From NCBI GenBank assembly GCA_036498625.1, contig DASYFD010000162.1:1-64000 (forward strand): DNA of 64,000 bases. Reading direction: 5' to 3'. Position 1 is the stretch's first letter. Each line of letters opens with the position of its first letter. The notes under the pieces are model-generated. The model was not told the origin of the DNA. It saw only the letters and a program-made list of their open reading frames with translations, and made no database searches. Both the position numbers and the translations under genes were made by a program. This document shows, piece by piece, positions 49,731-58,454 of the stretch. This DNA comes from VAZQ01 sp036498625 (GTDB lineage Bacteria > Pseudomonadota > Alphaproteobacteria > Rhizobiales > Xanthobacteraceae).

Positions 49731-50339
49731 CTATCCATGCGTCTTCGGCGTCATGGTGTCGAACAGCTCGCCGCGCATCAGATAGAGCGGTGCCTTGTGG
49801 TAGAGCTTGATGTCGTGGAACGGGTCGGTGAGGATCTTGGTGGCCCAGACCAGCCCGGTCTGCACGTCCTTGAGATAGAACAGGTGCACGGTGCGGAACA
49901 CGAGGCCGCCCAGCCCGATGGTCAGCCAGATCAGCGCCACGTGGCGCAGGAATTCGCCGGCGCCGTTGTGCGGCTGGAACATGCCGAACAGGGACGGATC
50001 GAGGTAGAGCGGCAGCGGCGACAGCGCCCAGATCGTCATCAGCACGACCTTGCGCTTGAGATTATAGCCGACCTTGACCTCTTCCTTGTACTCGTGCGTC
50101 GCCTGGTTGACCTCGTCATAGTCTTTCGGCTCGAAGAAGAAGTGCCCGGCCTGCCGGCTGGTCATTCCCACCAGCCAACCCACCAGCGCGGCCGCAGCCG
50201 GGCTGGTGAAGGCGAGCGCATAGGCACAGACGAAGCTCGATGCGCTGACCAGGTGCAGCGCCTGATTAATCCGGCTGTGATGATAATAGCGGTGGTCGTC
50301 CCATCGCTGCACCTTGAGCGCCTGAAGAAAGCCGTCCAT
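49731..50339 (-). CDS. Mpo1/DUF962-like integral membrane protein (tentative)
   Basis: 202 residues. Several hydrophobic segments (ALHLVSASSFVCAYALAF, AAAALVGWLVGM, ALIWLTIGLGGLVF) and the His motifs HRYYHHSRINQ and RQAGHFFFE resemble Mpo1-like proteins, Fe(II) dioxygenases that shorten 2-hydroxy fatty acids by alpha-oxidation. This is a pattern match only. The start ATG 50337-50339 has GGGG upstream; an upstream ATG nine codons earlier is possible. Its place in the lipid cluster fits lipid oxidation. Confidence 0.55.
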   Translation of the reverse strand: MDGFLQALKVQRWDDHRYYHHSRINQALHLVSASSFVCAYALAFTSPAAAALVGWLVGMTSRQAGHFFFEPKDYDEVNQATHEYKEEVKVGYNLKRKVVLMTIWALSPLPLYLDPSLFGMFQPHNGAGEFLRHVALIWLTIGLGGLVFRTVHLFYLKDVQTGLVWATKILTDPFHDIKLYHKAPLYLMRGELFDTMTPKTHG

Positions 50340-50438
50340 CGATGTCCCCGTTCTTTCCGTGATCATTCTTATAAACGACACATGACATTTCGAAGACTCC
50401 CGCGCCGGTGATCGGCGGAGAGTCACAGCAATCGCGTC

Positions 50439-51125
50439 TCAACCGCTGGCCCGCAGCCCCCGGCGCGGCGTGAGCGTTGCGCTCTCCCGTTCCTTGGCGA
50501 ATCTGATGAGCGAGAAATGGCCGAAGGGCGGCATCGCCCGGCGCTCGAGCAGCCGCACGCCATGGTGCCGCGCCACCCAGTCGGTGTAGCGCGACCAGGG
50601 GAATTCCAGCCGCCAGCCGAGCAGGTGCGTGAGCGGCGCAAAGCTCTGCTCGAGCACGCCGCGCAGGCCGGTCTCGGCGCCGACCCGGCTCACCAGCACG
50701 ATCTCGCCGCCGGGCTTGAGCACGCGGGCGAACTCATCGAGCGTCGCCTCCGGGTGCGGCACAGTAGTGATGACGTATTGCGCCACGATCACGTCGAAGC
50801 TGTCGTCCGGGAAACCCAGCCGCTCGGCGTCCATGAGGAAAAGCCCCTCGACATTGCGCAGCCGCAGCTCGCTCACGCGCTTTTGCGCCTTGCGCAACAT
50901 CGGCTCGGAGAGATCGACGCCGACCAGCCGGCTGTTCCTGCGGTAATCAGGCAGCGAAATTCCGGTGCCGACCCCGACTTCCAGAATGCGGCCGCCGACG
51001 CGCTCCGCTGCCCGGATGGCGGCATGGCGGCCCTGCTCGAACACGGCGCCGAAGACCAGATCATAGAACGGGGCCCAGTGCCCGTAGGCCTGCGCGACCG
51101 CCTGATTGTTGAGTTCCGTCGCCAT
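50439..51125 (-). CDS. Class I methyltransferase, PmtA-like (phosphatidylethanolamine N-methyltransferase candidate)
   Basis: 228 residues. SAM-binding motif I is LEVGVGTGISLP, followed by VGVDLSEPMLRKAQKRVSEL and the acidic DDSFDVIVAQYVITTV. The N-terminal AYGHWAPFYDLVFGAVFEQG, with its Tyr/Phe-rich start, matches rhizobial/Rhodobacter PmtA enzymes that methylate phosphatidylethanolamine to phosphatidylcholine. Psd upstream would supply that substrate. Start ATG 51123-51125, 18 bp from the glycosyltransferase stop, same strand. Confidence 0.78.
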   Translation of the reverse strand: MATELNNQAVAQAYGHWAPFYDLVFGAVFEQGRHAAIRAAERVGGRILEVGVGTGISLPDYRRNSRLVGVDLSEPMLRKAQKRVSELRLRNVEGLFLMDAERLGFPDDSFDVIVAQYVITTVPHPEATLDEFARVLKPGGEIVLVSRVGAETGLRGVLEQSFAPLTHLLGWRLEFPWSRYTDWVARHHGVRLLERRAMPPFGHFSLIRFAKERESATLTPRRGLRASG

Positions 51126-51143
51126 GGCTGCAATCGGCCTCTG

Positions 51144-52172
51144 CTATGCTGCGCGTGGCTTATGGGCACTGCCCATGGCCACCTGGTTCATGTGTCCGAT
51201 GAATTGCCGCGCGCTGTTTTCCCAGGAGCGGGTCAGGGCGAAGTCGCGGCAAGCCGTGCGCGACATCTGCAGGGCGGCGAGGCAGGCGGCCCGCAAGTCC
51301 TCGTCGACGACCCCGATGGGATTGCCCGCAATGACGTCGCGCGGTCCGGTCACCGGATAGGCTGCGACCGGGGTGCCGCAGGCGAGCGCCTCGAGCTGCA
51401 CGACCCCAAAGGTGTCGGTACGGCTGGGAAACACGAACACGTCGGCGGCCGCCAGATGCCCGGCCAGATCCGAGTCCGGCAGCAGGCCGAGAAACTTCGC
51501 GTCCGGGAACCGGCGTTGCAGTGCAGCCCGCTGCGGCCCTTGCCCGATGACCAGCTTGGTGCCTGGCAGGTCGAGCGACAGAAAGGCCTCGAGATTCTTC
51601 TCGACCGCCACCCGTCCGACGCTCACGAAGATCGGACGCGGATAGTCGAGCGCCATCGCATGCGCAGGACTGAACAGCGCGGTATCGACGCCGCGGGTCC
51701 ACATGCCGAGATTCTTGAAACCCCGCTCGGTGAATTCGGCCATCAGCGACGGCGTCGACACCATGGTGACGGTGGCGGCGGCATGAAAGCGGCGCAACAC
51801 CCCGTAGCTCCAGGCCTCCGGGATCGAGAGCCGGGCCGAGATGTATTCGGGAAAGCGCGTCGTATAGCTGGTGGTGAACGGCAAGCCGCGATTGACGCAA
51901 TAGCGGCGCACCATGTGGCCGATCGGCCCCTCGGTCGCGATATGGATCGCATCTGGAGCGGCCTGCGCGATCCGTTGCGCGATCCCGTTGGGGCCCGGCA
52001 GGGCGAGGCGCAAACCCGGATAGGTCGGCACCGGTATGGAGGGGAATCCGTCCGGCGTGAGGAAATCGATGATGACGCCCAGATCGCGGGCGCTGCGCGC
52101 CAGCGACGTCAAGGTGCGCACCACGCCATTGACCTGCGGGTGCCAGGCATCGGTTGCGACGAGCACGCGCAT
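51144..52172 (-). CDS. GT4-family glycosyltransferase, likely membrane glycolipid type
   Basis: 342 residues. The N-terminal VLVATDAWHPQVNGVVRTL and C-terminal FVSVGRVAVEKNLEAFL, then FPSRTDTFGVVQLEALACG, are hallmarks of GT4 enzymes (two Rossmann-like domains, donor-binding E-x7-E region). Proteins with this N-terminus often transfer mannose, glucose or glucuronic acid to diacylglycerol or lipid intermediates. It is the first gene of a pair with the PmtA-like methyltransferase. Donor and acceptor unknown. Confidence 0.85.
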   Translation of the reverse strand: MRVLVATDAWHPQVNGVVRTLTSLARSARDLGVIIDFLTPDGFPSIPVPTYPGLRLALPGPNGIAQRIAQAAPDAIHIATEGPIGHMVRRYCVNRGLPFTTSYTTRFPEYISARLSIPEAWSYGVLRRFHAAATVTMVSTPSLMAEFTERGFKNLGMWTRGVDTALFSPAHAMALDYPRPIFVSVGRVAVEKNLEAFLSLDLPGTKLVIGQGPQRAALQRRFPDAKFLGLLPDSDLAGHLAAADVFVFPSRTDTFGVVQLEALACGTPVAAYPVTGPRDVIAGNPIGVVDEDLRAACLAALQMSRTACRDFALTRSWENSARQFIGHMNQVAMGSAHKPRAA

Positions 52173-52360
52173 CAGGCCGCCTGCCCTGCCGCCAGGGAGG
52201 CGCGCAACTCACGCTTAATCCGAGGCCGCTTGAATTTGTCGAACAGATTGCCGAATCGCATTCAGACACAATTGCGATTTCGTGTCTCAGCTTTATGACA
52301 ACGCGTGCGACGTTAGCAATTTGTCTTGAATTTTATTGACCAGCCCATCAGGGCGCAGAG

Positions 52361-52396
52361 CTCATAGGGCCTCCACGCCCGTTTTCGCGGGCTATG
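52361..52396. repeat. Degenerate partial copy of the B/C element (copy D)
   Basis: TCATAGGGCCTCCACGCCCG and TTTTCGCGGGCTATGC align with the middle of copies B and C. It lies in the gap 52173-52501 together with the hairpin at 52435-52470; I see no gene there. Confidence 0.5.
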
Positions 52397-52434
52397 CGAA
52401 ACCCTCCGACTCACGTTGCAAATGAAATTCGGCC

Positions 52435-52470
52435 AGTGGGTTACGGCGCGAAAGAGCGCGCCTAACCCAC
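52435..52470. repeat. Hairpin repeat GTGGGTTA..TAACCCAC
   Basis: GTGGGTTACGGCGCG faces CGCGCCTAACCCAC with a short loop. It is one of the common short palindromes of these genomes. A related imperfect form is at 57150-57280. Confidence 0.7.
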
Positions 52471-52501
52471 CCTGCGAAGCCGACTTCGCGTGCGTCCGCC
52501 T

Positions 52502-53971
52502 CTATTTGGTCGAGGCGGTCTGGCGGAACTTGGCCTGCCATTTGGCCGCCATGGCGGCGCGTGGGACTTCCTGGCCACGCAAGTACACCTTGTTGATCCG
52601 CCGCGTATTGGAGATGCTGTCGAGCGGATTGGCGTCGAGCACGATGAAATCGGCCTGCCGGCCCGGCGCCACCAGCCCGCTGTTGAAGTGGCCGATGTCG
52701 GCGGCGTCGCGGGTCGCGGCGACGATGGTCTCCATTGGCGTCATGCCGATCGCGACCATGCTTTCCAGGTCAAGGTGATTGAAGTAGCCGATCAGGAACT
52801 GGATTTGCCCGGTGTCGGTGCCGGTGACGATCTTCATGCCGGCGGCCCGCAGCCGCATGGCATTCTGGCCGAGCAGCTCGAAATCGCGGGCGATGTAGCG
52901 GTTAATGATTCCCTGCTTGCGCGACTGGCCCCAGTATTCCTCGACCTGCTGGGGCGCATAGGTCTCCCGCAACAGCGGATCGTCGAGCCATGCCGGTCGC
53001 TTGCCGTCGGGCGTGGTGGCCCAGGAGGCGTTCATCCAGGCGGTGATCAGGGCCGGCGTCATCCAGATCACCGGCCGATCGTTCTCGGCGATCCGTTTCT
53101 TGACGATCGCGATCATCTCGTCGTCGACCGCCTCGCCGCCGCGCACCGGCACGTGCAGCCATCCCTCCATGCCGTGCCGCATCATCTCCTTGGCGTCCTT
53201 CAAGGTGATGTTGTGGACTCCGACCGGCACATTGAATTTGTGCGCCTCGTCGAGGATCGCGTCATAGAGCTCGGGCGGCAGCGTCATCTTGGTGTGGTTG
53301 CGGTCATCGACCCAGATCTTGATGAAATCGGGCTTCATCTTGACGTAGTCGTCGACGGCGGCGCGAGCCTGCTCGACCGTGGTCACCGGATACGACACAT
53401 CGGCCCTGGAGGCGTGGCCTTGGGCCCCCGCGCCCGGCCACGACATGCCGACGCCGGCGGTGTGAAACAGCGCCGCGTTTGGCACCACCTCCGCGCGCAC
53501 GCGCAGCGGAACATCGCCCCAATTGGTGCGGCCGCCATGCATGTCCGACCGGTCGAGCAAGTCGCCGATGCCGACCACGGCGCCGACCCCGTGATAGGCG
53601 AGACGCTCAAGATGATCGATGAGATTCTCGCGCGTAAAGGTCTCCTTCGACATCGTCCCTTCGGCGACGTTCTGGAATCCGAAATGGCCGTGCAGGTCCG
53701 TCAGGGTGGGCATCACGGTCTTGCCGGTCAGGTCCACACGCACGGCGCCGGCCGGCACCTGTAGCTCGCTGCGCCGGTCGACCCGCGTGAACAGGCCGTT
53801 CTCGACCGTGAAGGCCGAGCTCTCGATCGGAGCGCTGCCGTCGCCGGTGATCAGGCGGGCGCCTTCGTACACCGTCACCGCGGTCTGGCTTTGCACCGCG
53901 GAAGGGCCGCCGGCCGCCCAGGTAAGACATACTGCCAGCAGCGGGTAGAGAACGCTCTTTGCTCGGCGCAT
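52502..53971 (-). CDS. Secreted metal-dependent amidohydrolase
   Basis: 489 residues with a Sec signal (MRRAKSVLYPLLAVCLTWAA) and GGAGG seven bases before ATG 53969-53971. The amidohydrolase core is recognised by VMPTLTDLHGHFGF (H-x-H), IKIWVDDRNH, VGVHNITLKDA, IVTGTDTGQ and the final VAPGRQADFIVLDANPLD. It probably hydrolyses an amide or cyclic compound in the periplasm. It lies upstream of no obvious partner, with TctC next on the same strand. Substrate unknown. Confidence 0.85.
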   Translation of the reverse strand: MRRAKSVLYPLLAVCLTWAAGGPSAVQSQTAVTVYEGARLITGDGSAPIESSAFTVENGLFTRVDRRSELQVPAGAVRVDLTGKTVMPTLTDLHGHFGFQNVAEGTMSKETFTRENLIDHLERLAYHGVGAVVGIGDLLDRSDMHGGRTNWGDVPLRVRAEVVPNAALFHTAGVGMSWPGAGAQGHASRADVSYPVTTVEQARAAVDDYVKMKPDFIKIWVDDRNHTKMTLPPELYDAILDEAHKFNVPVGVHNITLKDAKEMMRHGMEGWLHVPVRGGEAVDDEMIAIVKKRIAENDRPVIWMTPALITAWMNASWATTPDGKRPAWLDDPLLRETYAPQQVEEYWGQSRKQGIINRYIARDFELLGQNAMRLRAAGMKIVTGTDTGQIQFLIGYFNHLDLESMVAIGMTPMETIVAATRDAADIGHFNSGLVAPGRQADFIVLDANPLDSISNTRRINKVYLRGQEVPRAAMAAKWQAKFRQTASTK

Positions 53972-54044
53972 GGAAGCCTCCCTCGACATTACCCGGTTGG
54001 TCAGCCCAACCGGTGTGTGGCCCACAGTTGGCGGCCAAAAGAGC

Positions 54045-54077
54045 CGCCCCTACGCAAAAGGTGTTGTTGTAGGGGCG
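54045..54077. repeat. Short hairpin repeat CGCCCCTAC..GTAGGGGCG
   Basis: A 9-bp perfect inverted repeat (54045-54053 and 54069-54077) with a 15-base loop, in the gap between the amidohydrolase and TctC genes. Similar GTAGGGGCGCCC palindromes are common extragenic repeats. Confidence 0.65.
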
Positions 54078-54100
54078 CCCCTCGTGGGCGCCCGCCGCGC

Positions 54101-55069
54101 TCAATCCACGCTGACCCCGATGCTCTTCGCGGCTTGGCCGAGCCGCGCGTATTCGTCGCGCAGGATCTTGGTCATCTCGGCCTGGCTGCTGCCGGCGGCC
54201 TCGGTGCCCTGCTCCTCGAACTGCTTCTTGGCCTCCGGCAGGGTGACGATCTTGGCGATGGTGGCGTTGAGCTTGTCGACGACCGGCTGCGGCGTGCCGT
54301 TGGGCACGAAGATCGCGCCCCAGCCGACCGCGTCATAGCCCGGATAGCCGGACTCGGCGACGGTCGGCACGTCGGGCAGCAAGGCCAGCCGGGTCGGGCT
54401 GCCGATCGCGAGCGCCTTGAGCTTGCCGCTGCGCACCTCCGGCAGCCGGCCCCCGATGGGCGCCACGGTCCATTGCGAGTCGTTGTTGACGACGCCCTCG
54501 ATCGCCGGCCCGCCGCCTTTGTAGTGCACCACCTCGGGCTTCACCCCCGCCATGGCGATGAACATCTCGCCGGCGAAATGGCCGGCAGTGCCGGCGCCGG
54601 CGGTCGACATCCGCAGCTTGCCGGGGTTCTGCTTCATCATGGCGACCAGCTCCGCCAGCGTGTTGACCGGCAATTTCGAATTGGTCGCGATCAGGGTCGG
54701 CTGGATCACGAAACGCGCAACCGGCGTGAGGTCCTTGAGCGGATCGAAGGCGACCTTCTTGACATGGGGCAGCAGCGCCAAGTTGCCGGACGACCCGTAA
54801 ATGAGGGTATAGCCGTCGGGCGGCGCCTTGATGCCCATCTCCACACCGGCTTCCAGGAACTGGTTCTCGAAGGTCACCGGCTGACCGAGCGCCTCGGCGA
54901 GCTGCTTGCCGATGATGCGCGACATGAGATCGGCGGCCGAGCCGGGCACCTCGGGAACGATCAGCCGGATCGGCTTGCTCGGAAAGCCCGTCTGCGCGCC
55001 GGCCGCGAGCGCGGATCCCACCAGCGCGGCGGCTGCGATCGTCATGGCGGTCATGAACGGATGCTTCAT
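54101..55069 (-). CDS. TctC/Bug-family periplasmic substrate-binding protein
   Basis: 322 residues with a Sec signal (MKHPFMTAMTIAAAALVGSA). Bug features are FPSKPIRLIVPEVPGSAADL, PPDGYTLIYGS, GKLRMSTAGAGTAGHFAGE and PDVPTVAESGYPGYDA. The start is ATG 55067-55069 with GGAGG nine bases upstream. No permease gene is adjacent; the neighbour on the same strand is the paralogous secreted protein at 55194. Ligand unknown. Confidence 0.88.
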   Translation of the reverse strand: MKHPFMTAMTIAAAALVGSALAAGAQTGFPSKPIRLIVPEVPGSAADLMSRIIGKQLAEALGQPVTFENQFLEAGVEMGIKAPPDGYTLIYGSSGNLALLPHVKKVAFDPLKDLTPVARFVIQPTLIATNSKLPVNTLAELVAMMKQNPGKLRMSTAGAGTAGHFAGEMFIAMAGVKPEVVHYKGGGPAIEGVVNNDSQWTVAPIGGRLPEVRSGKLKALAIGSPTRLALLPDVPTVAESGYPGYDAVGWGAIFVPNGTPQPVVDKLNATIAKIVTLPEAKKQFEEQGTEAAGSSQAEMTKILRDEYARLGQAAKSIGVSVD

Positions 55070-55193
55070 GGGTCTCAACCTCCGGTTTGCGTTGGTTCGC
55101 GAAACTCAGCCGCGAAGACTGCACCCGGGGCAGGCGCAAGACAAGCGCGGTTCGCCCGGTCGCGCGCGGGTACTTCCCCGGACGTCGCCGCCG

Positions 55194-56063
55194 TCACTTC
55201 TGCAATTGCGTGAAGTATCGCAAATCCGGCGGCGCCTGATTCTTCTTGCTGGGCATCAGCAGGCCGTCCGAGCGCAGCAGATAGTTCTCCTTGCCGATGA
55301 GGATGTTGTGGTTGCCCTCCTGGCACCAGGTCTCGGGAAACTGCACCACATTCTCGGCCACCCGCATGTATTGCCGGTCGGAGGTCCAGGGCCGCGTCAG
55401 CGCGTTGTCGATCACGGTGGTGAGGAGGTGGATGATGTCAGGATTGGTCTTGTCGATGAAGATGCGCTCCTTGAACACCGACTGGTTGTCGAAGGCGAGC
55501 GGCAGCCCGCTGGCGTCGAATGCGCGCGGACCCTTGAAGTAGCGGGTCTCGACCTCGAGCAGGTCGTAGCGGCCGTCGCCATCCTCGTCGACCCAGCGGC
55601 CGATGGAGTAGCCCCCATAGGTCGGCTGCGGATTCTTGGGCCAGTCGCGGCCGTCGGTGAACACCCGGCGCAGATGGTCCGAGCCGCTGAGCAGGATGTA
55701 GGTGGTGGCCGGCGTGATGACGTATTCCTGCGTCCCGAATGTCATGATGCGCGGCATGCCGCTCGGCAGGCAGCGGGCGGTTGGATAATTGCCCAGCCCG
55801 CCGTTGGCCTGGTCCGCCATGCTGTCGGCCAGGACCTTCTGATACTCGGGCGTGAGCGGCGCCTCCTGGCGCAAGCCGAAGGTCTTGGTCTGGTCGAAGG
55901 CGCCCTGCACCTCCACCTCCCGGTGAATGACGCGCGTCCACTCGCCCTTCCAGTTGGTCGGATACTTGACGTCATCGGCCGCCCGCGCGCCGCCGATCGT
56001 CGTCAGCAGCGTCACGGCGATATGCGCGCGGAAGACCACGCGGGCCAGGCTTTGGTTCAACAT
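55194..56063 (-). CDS. Secreted conserved protein of unknown function, paralogue 1
   Basis: 289 residues. A Sec signal is followed by WKGEWTRV, then APLTPEYQKVLADSMADQAN and GGLGNYPTARCLPSGMPRIM, GGYSIGRWVDEDGDGRYDLL and, near the end, KENYLLRSDGLLMPSKKNQ. ATG 56061-56063 has GGAGG five bases upstream. The next gene (56114) is a clear paralogue sharing most of these blocks, and the gene at 1664 is a more distant relative. No catalytic motif is visible. Acts in the periplasm. Confidence 0.75.
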   Translation of the reverse strand: MLNQSLARVVFRAHIAVTLLTTIGGARAADDVKYPTNWKGEWTRVIHREVEVQGAFDQTKTFGLRQEAPLTPEYQKVLADSMADQANGGLGNYPTARCLPSGMPRIMTFGTQEYVITPATTYILLSGSDHLRRVFTDGRDWPKNPQPTYGGYSIGRWVDEDGDGRYDLLEVETRYFKGPRAFDASGLPLAFDNQSVFKERIFIDKTNPDIIHLLTTVIDNALTRPWTSDRQYMRVAENVVQFPETWCQEGNHNILIGKENYLLRSDGLLMPSKKNQAPPDLRYFTQLQK

Positions 56064-56113
56064 GATCGCCTCCATGAAATCTCAGCTGTTTGCTTGATCG
56101 CGATCGACGCGCG

Positions 56114-56968
56114 TCACTTCGGTGCAGGCTTGAAGTATCGCAGATCCGGTGGCGGCTGATCCTTCCGGGTGGGCATCAGCACGCCGTCGTCGTTCAGGAG
56201 ATAGTTCTCCTTGTCGAGCACGATCCGGCGGTTGGTCACGTGGCAATACTCTTCGGGCCAGTCCGGCTGCGCTTCTGCATTGCGCCGGAACGTCTTGTCC
56301 ACGGTCCAGGGCTGCGTCAGGGCGTGATCGATGACCGTGATCACGTCATGCAGCAGGTTGGGATCGGCCTTGTCGATGAAGAATCGTTCCCGGAAGGTCG
56401 ACTCGTTGTCGACGTGCAGCGGCAATCCGGTCGGATCGTAGGCGCGGGGGCCCTTGAACGGGCCGCGTGTCTCGGCCTCGAGCACGTCGTAGGTTCCGTC
56501 GCCGTCGGTATCGATCCAGTGGCCGATCGAATAACCCTGATAGGTCGGATTGAGCTTGGCGGGCCAGGCGCGGCCGTCGGTCAGGATGCGACGAAGGTTG
56601 TCGTTGCCGCCGAGCAGGATGTAGGTGACCTCGGGCGTGACCACGTATTCCTGCGCCTGGTAGGTCATCATGCGCGGCATGCCGGCTGCGTAGCATTGCG
56701 TGGTCGGATCATTGCCCAGTCCGCCGTTGGCCTGGACCGCCATGCTGTCCTGCAGGACTTTCTGATACTCCGGCGTGAGCGGGGCTTGCTGCCCGGGCCC
56801 GGCCGGCTTGGTCGGATCGAGGCTGCGCGCTGCCACCCCCGGGGCGCTGACCGGAACCCATTGGCCGCTCCAGTCGGGATATTTCGCGTCGGCCGCCGCG
56901 GCGCTGCCTATGGTCAACAGGGCGGCAAGCGTAGCCGCAACTGCATAGATCGAGCTTTGGTCCGTCAT
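56114..56968 (-). CDS. Secreted conserved protein of unknown function, paralogue 2
   Basis: 284 residues, signal peptide to about AAAAD. It shares with the gene at 55194 the blocks APLTPEYQKVLQDSMAVQAN, GGLGNDPTTQCYAAGMPRMM, YQGYSIGHWIDTDGDGTYDV and KENYLLNDDGVLMPTRKDQ, so it is a tandem duplicate. GGAGG lies six bases before ATG 56966-56968. The acidic DTDGDGTYD segment could bind calcium. Function unknown. Confidence 0.75.
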   Translation of the reverse strand: MTDQSSIYAVAATLAALLTIGSAAAADAKYPDWSGQWVPVSAPGVAARSLDPTKPAGPGQQAPLTPEYQKVLQDSMAVQANGGLGNDPTTQCYAAGMPRMMTYQAQEYVVTPEVTYILLGGNDNLRRILTDGRAWPAKLNPTYQGYSIGHWIDTDGDGTYDVLEAETRGPFKGPRAYDPTGLPLHVDNESTFRERFFIDKADPNLLHDVITVIDHALTQPWTVDKTFRRNAEAQPDWPEEYCHVTNRRIVLDKENYLLNDDGVLMPTRKDQPPPDLRYFKPAPK

Positions 56969-57149
56969 GATTATCCTCCCTGCCATCTGTATTTTTTTGA
57001 TCGCCACTGAGGTGGCGTTTCGGCGGCCGCAATCGGACTTGCCGCAGCCGGCATCCTGCTGGGCGCGTGCCTCACGTGTCAATCGCGTCGTTGGGCAGCG
57101 CAGATTCCAACGAGATTCCCGCACGGCAACGCGGCACGCGTCGGCAGAT

Positions 57150-57280
57150 CCGGTAGGGTAGGTAAAATTGCTCGGCACTGCCGTCAGGATTGCACATGGA
57201 GGCGCGCAATTTTGCCCACGTGTCGCGCCCCGCCGTGCCGTATCTTCGAGGCCACGGCAGGCGCGTTACCCGCCCTACGG
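57150..57280. repeat. Imperfect palindromic repeat in the gap 56969-57300
   Basis: CCGGTAGGGTAGGTAAAA (from about 57150) faces GCGCGTTACCCGCCCTACGG (57261-57280), and an inner pair AAAATTGC/GCAATTTTGCCC is visible. It looks like a decayed copy of the GTAGGGTGGGTTA-type repeat. No gene is supported in this gap. Confidence 0.4.
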
Positions 57281-57300
57281 CTGCAAGGCTTCCGGCGCGA

Positions 57301-58392
57301 TTACCGCGCCGCGGCTTCCGACTTCAGATATCCACGCTCGCGGTAGTAGCGCTCAGCGCCCGGATGCAGCGGCACGCCGCCGCCGTCCGCCACGGTCGCC
57401 GGATCGTAGGAGAACGGCACGAGCGCCCATTTGAGCAGGCCGTGCTGCTCGTCCAGCGCCTTGGCCACATCGTAGGCGAACGAGGCCGGAAGGTCGTCGC
57501 GTCCATAGACGGCCTCGCCTGAAACCCCGACGGTCGGCACCGGCTTGTCGCCGACGCCGCGCATGTAGCGGAATGGAACCTCCACCAGCTGCGCGCCATC
57601 GTCCCGGGCGAGCTTCTGGCGCAAGTCATCGGGCAGCGGCAGGAATACGAGATCCCGCTTCATCGACATCTCGTACCACATGTTGCCTTCGGGATTGTTG
57701 GCGAGCACGCCGTTGCCGATGATGACATCGAAGTTGGCGTTCTTGAGCAGCGCGTTGCCCGCATAGATGGCGCCGCCGAGCGCCTCGACGTCCTTCGGGG
57801 TCAGGTTGTAGTAGGCCAGCACCGGCGCCACCAGGGCGCCGACCCCGGCCAGGATCCGCACCGGCATCTTGCGCTCGCGCACCTGCTTGAGATCGGTGAT
57901 CCCCGACTCCCTGGTCACTGCCACCATCAGATAGGCCGGGTTCTCGACCCTGGCGATGATGCGGAGATTCTTGAACGCGCCCTCGGGAAAGTTGGCGGTG
58001 CCGTCATAGGCGCGGCGCACCGCATCCATGCCGGTGACCCCGAAATCGATCGGGCCGTCCGGGTTGACCAAGGTGCCCTCCGCGAACTGCCGGTCGGTGA
58101 TCTCCGGCGGACGCAGCCGCTTGGCAACGATGCGCGTCGCCTCCCGGCCGGAACATGAAAGGCAAACCTGAACGTCGTAACCGGATGACGCCATGATCTT
58201 CTTGACCAGGTTGCCGAGCGCTCCCCAGGGACAATGGTCGCAGGCCGCCTGCAGTACCGGCCGCTTCGCCGCCACGCCGGTCGCCGGCGCGCTTTGCTGG
58301 GCGAAGACGGAAGCCGCCGGCGGCAAGCTCGCGCAGCCGATCAAGATCACGAACAGCAACAGGGCAACTCTTCGGATTACACGTGCGATCAT
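57301..58392 (-). CDS. TAXI-family TRAP transporter solute-binding lipoprotein with CxxC pairs
   Basis: 363 residues. The signal ends in a lipobox LIGC (C20), so it is probably an anchored lipoprotein. The TAXI fold is shown by GREATRIVAKRLR, DFGVTGMDAVRRAY, YLMVAVTRESGITDL and ALGGAIYAGNALLKNA. Unusually it carries two CxxC pairs near the N-terminus, C51/C54 (CDHC) and C77/C80 (CLSC), which TAXI proteins normally lack. GGGAGG precedes the ATG. It lies next to the DctQM/DctP genes and may share that permease. Confidence 0.75.
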   Translation of the reverse strand: MIARVIRRVALLLFVILIGCASLPPAASVFAQQSAPATGVAAKRPVLQAACDHCPWGALGNLVKKIMASSGYDVQVCLSCSGREATRIVAKRLRPPEITDRQFAEGTLVNPDGPIDFGVTGMDAVRRAYDGTANFPEGAFKNLRIIARVENPAYLMVAVTRESGITDLKQVRERKMPVRILAGVGALVAPVLAYYNLTPKDVEALGGAIYAGNALLKNANFDVIIGNGVLANNPEGNMWYEMSMKRDLVFLPLPDDLRQKLARDDGAQLVEVPFRYMRGVGDKPVPTVGVSGEAVYGRDDLPASFAYDVAKALDEQHGLLKWALVPFSYDPATVADGGGVPLHPGAERYYRERGYLKSEAAAR

Positions 58393-58454
58393 CTCTGCCT
58401 CCCGGTCTCGGCCTTGGAGCCGCTTGCCGCGATTATAGCCTCACCGAACGCGCT

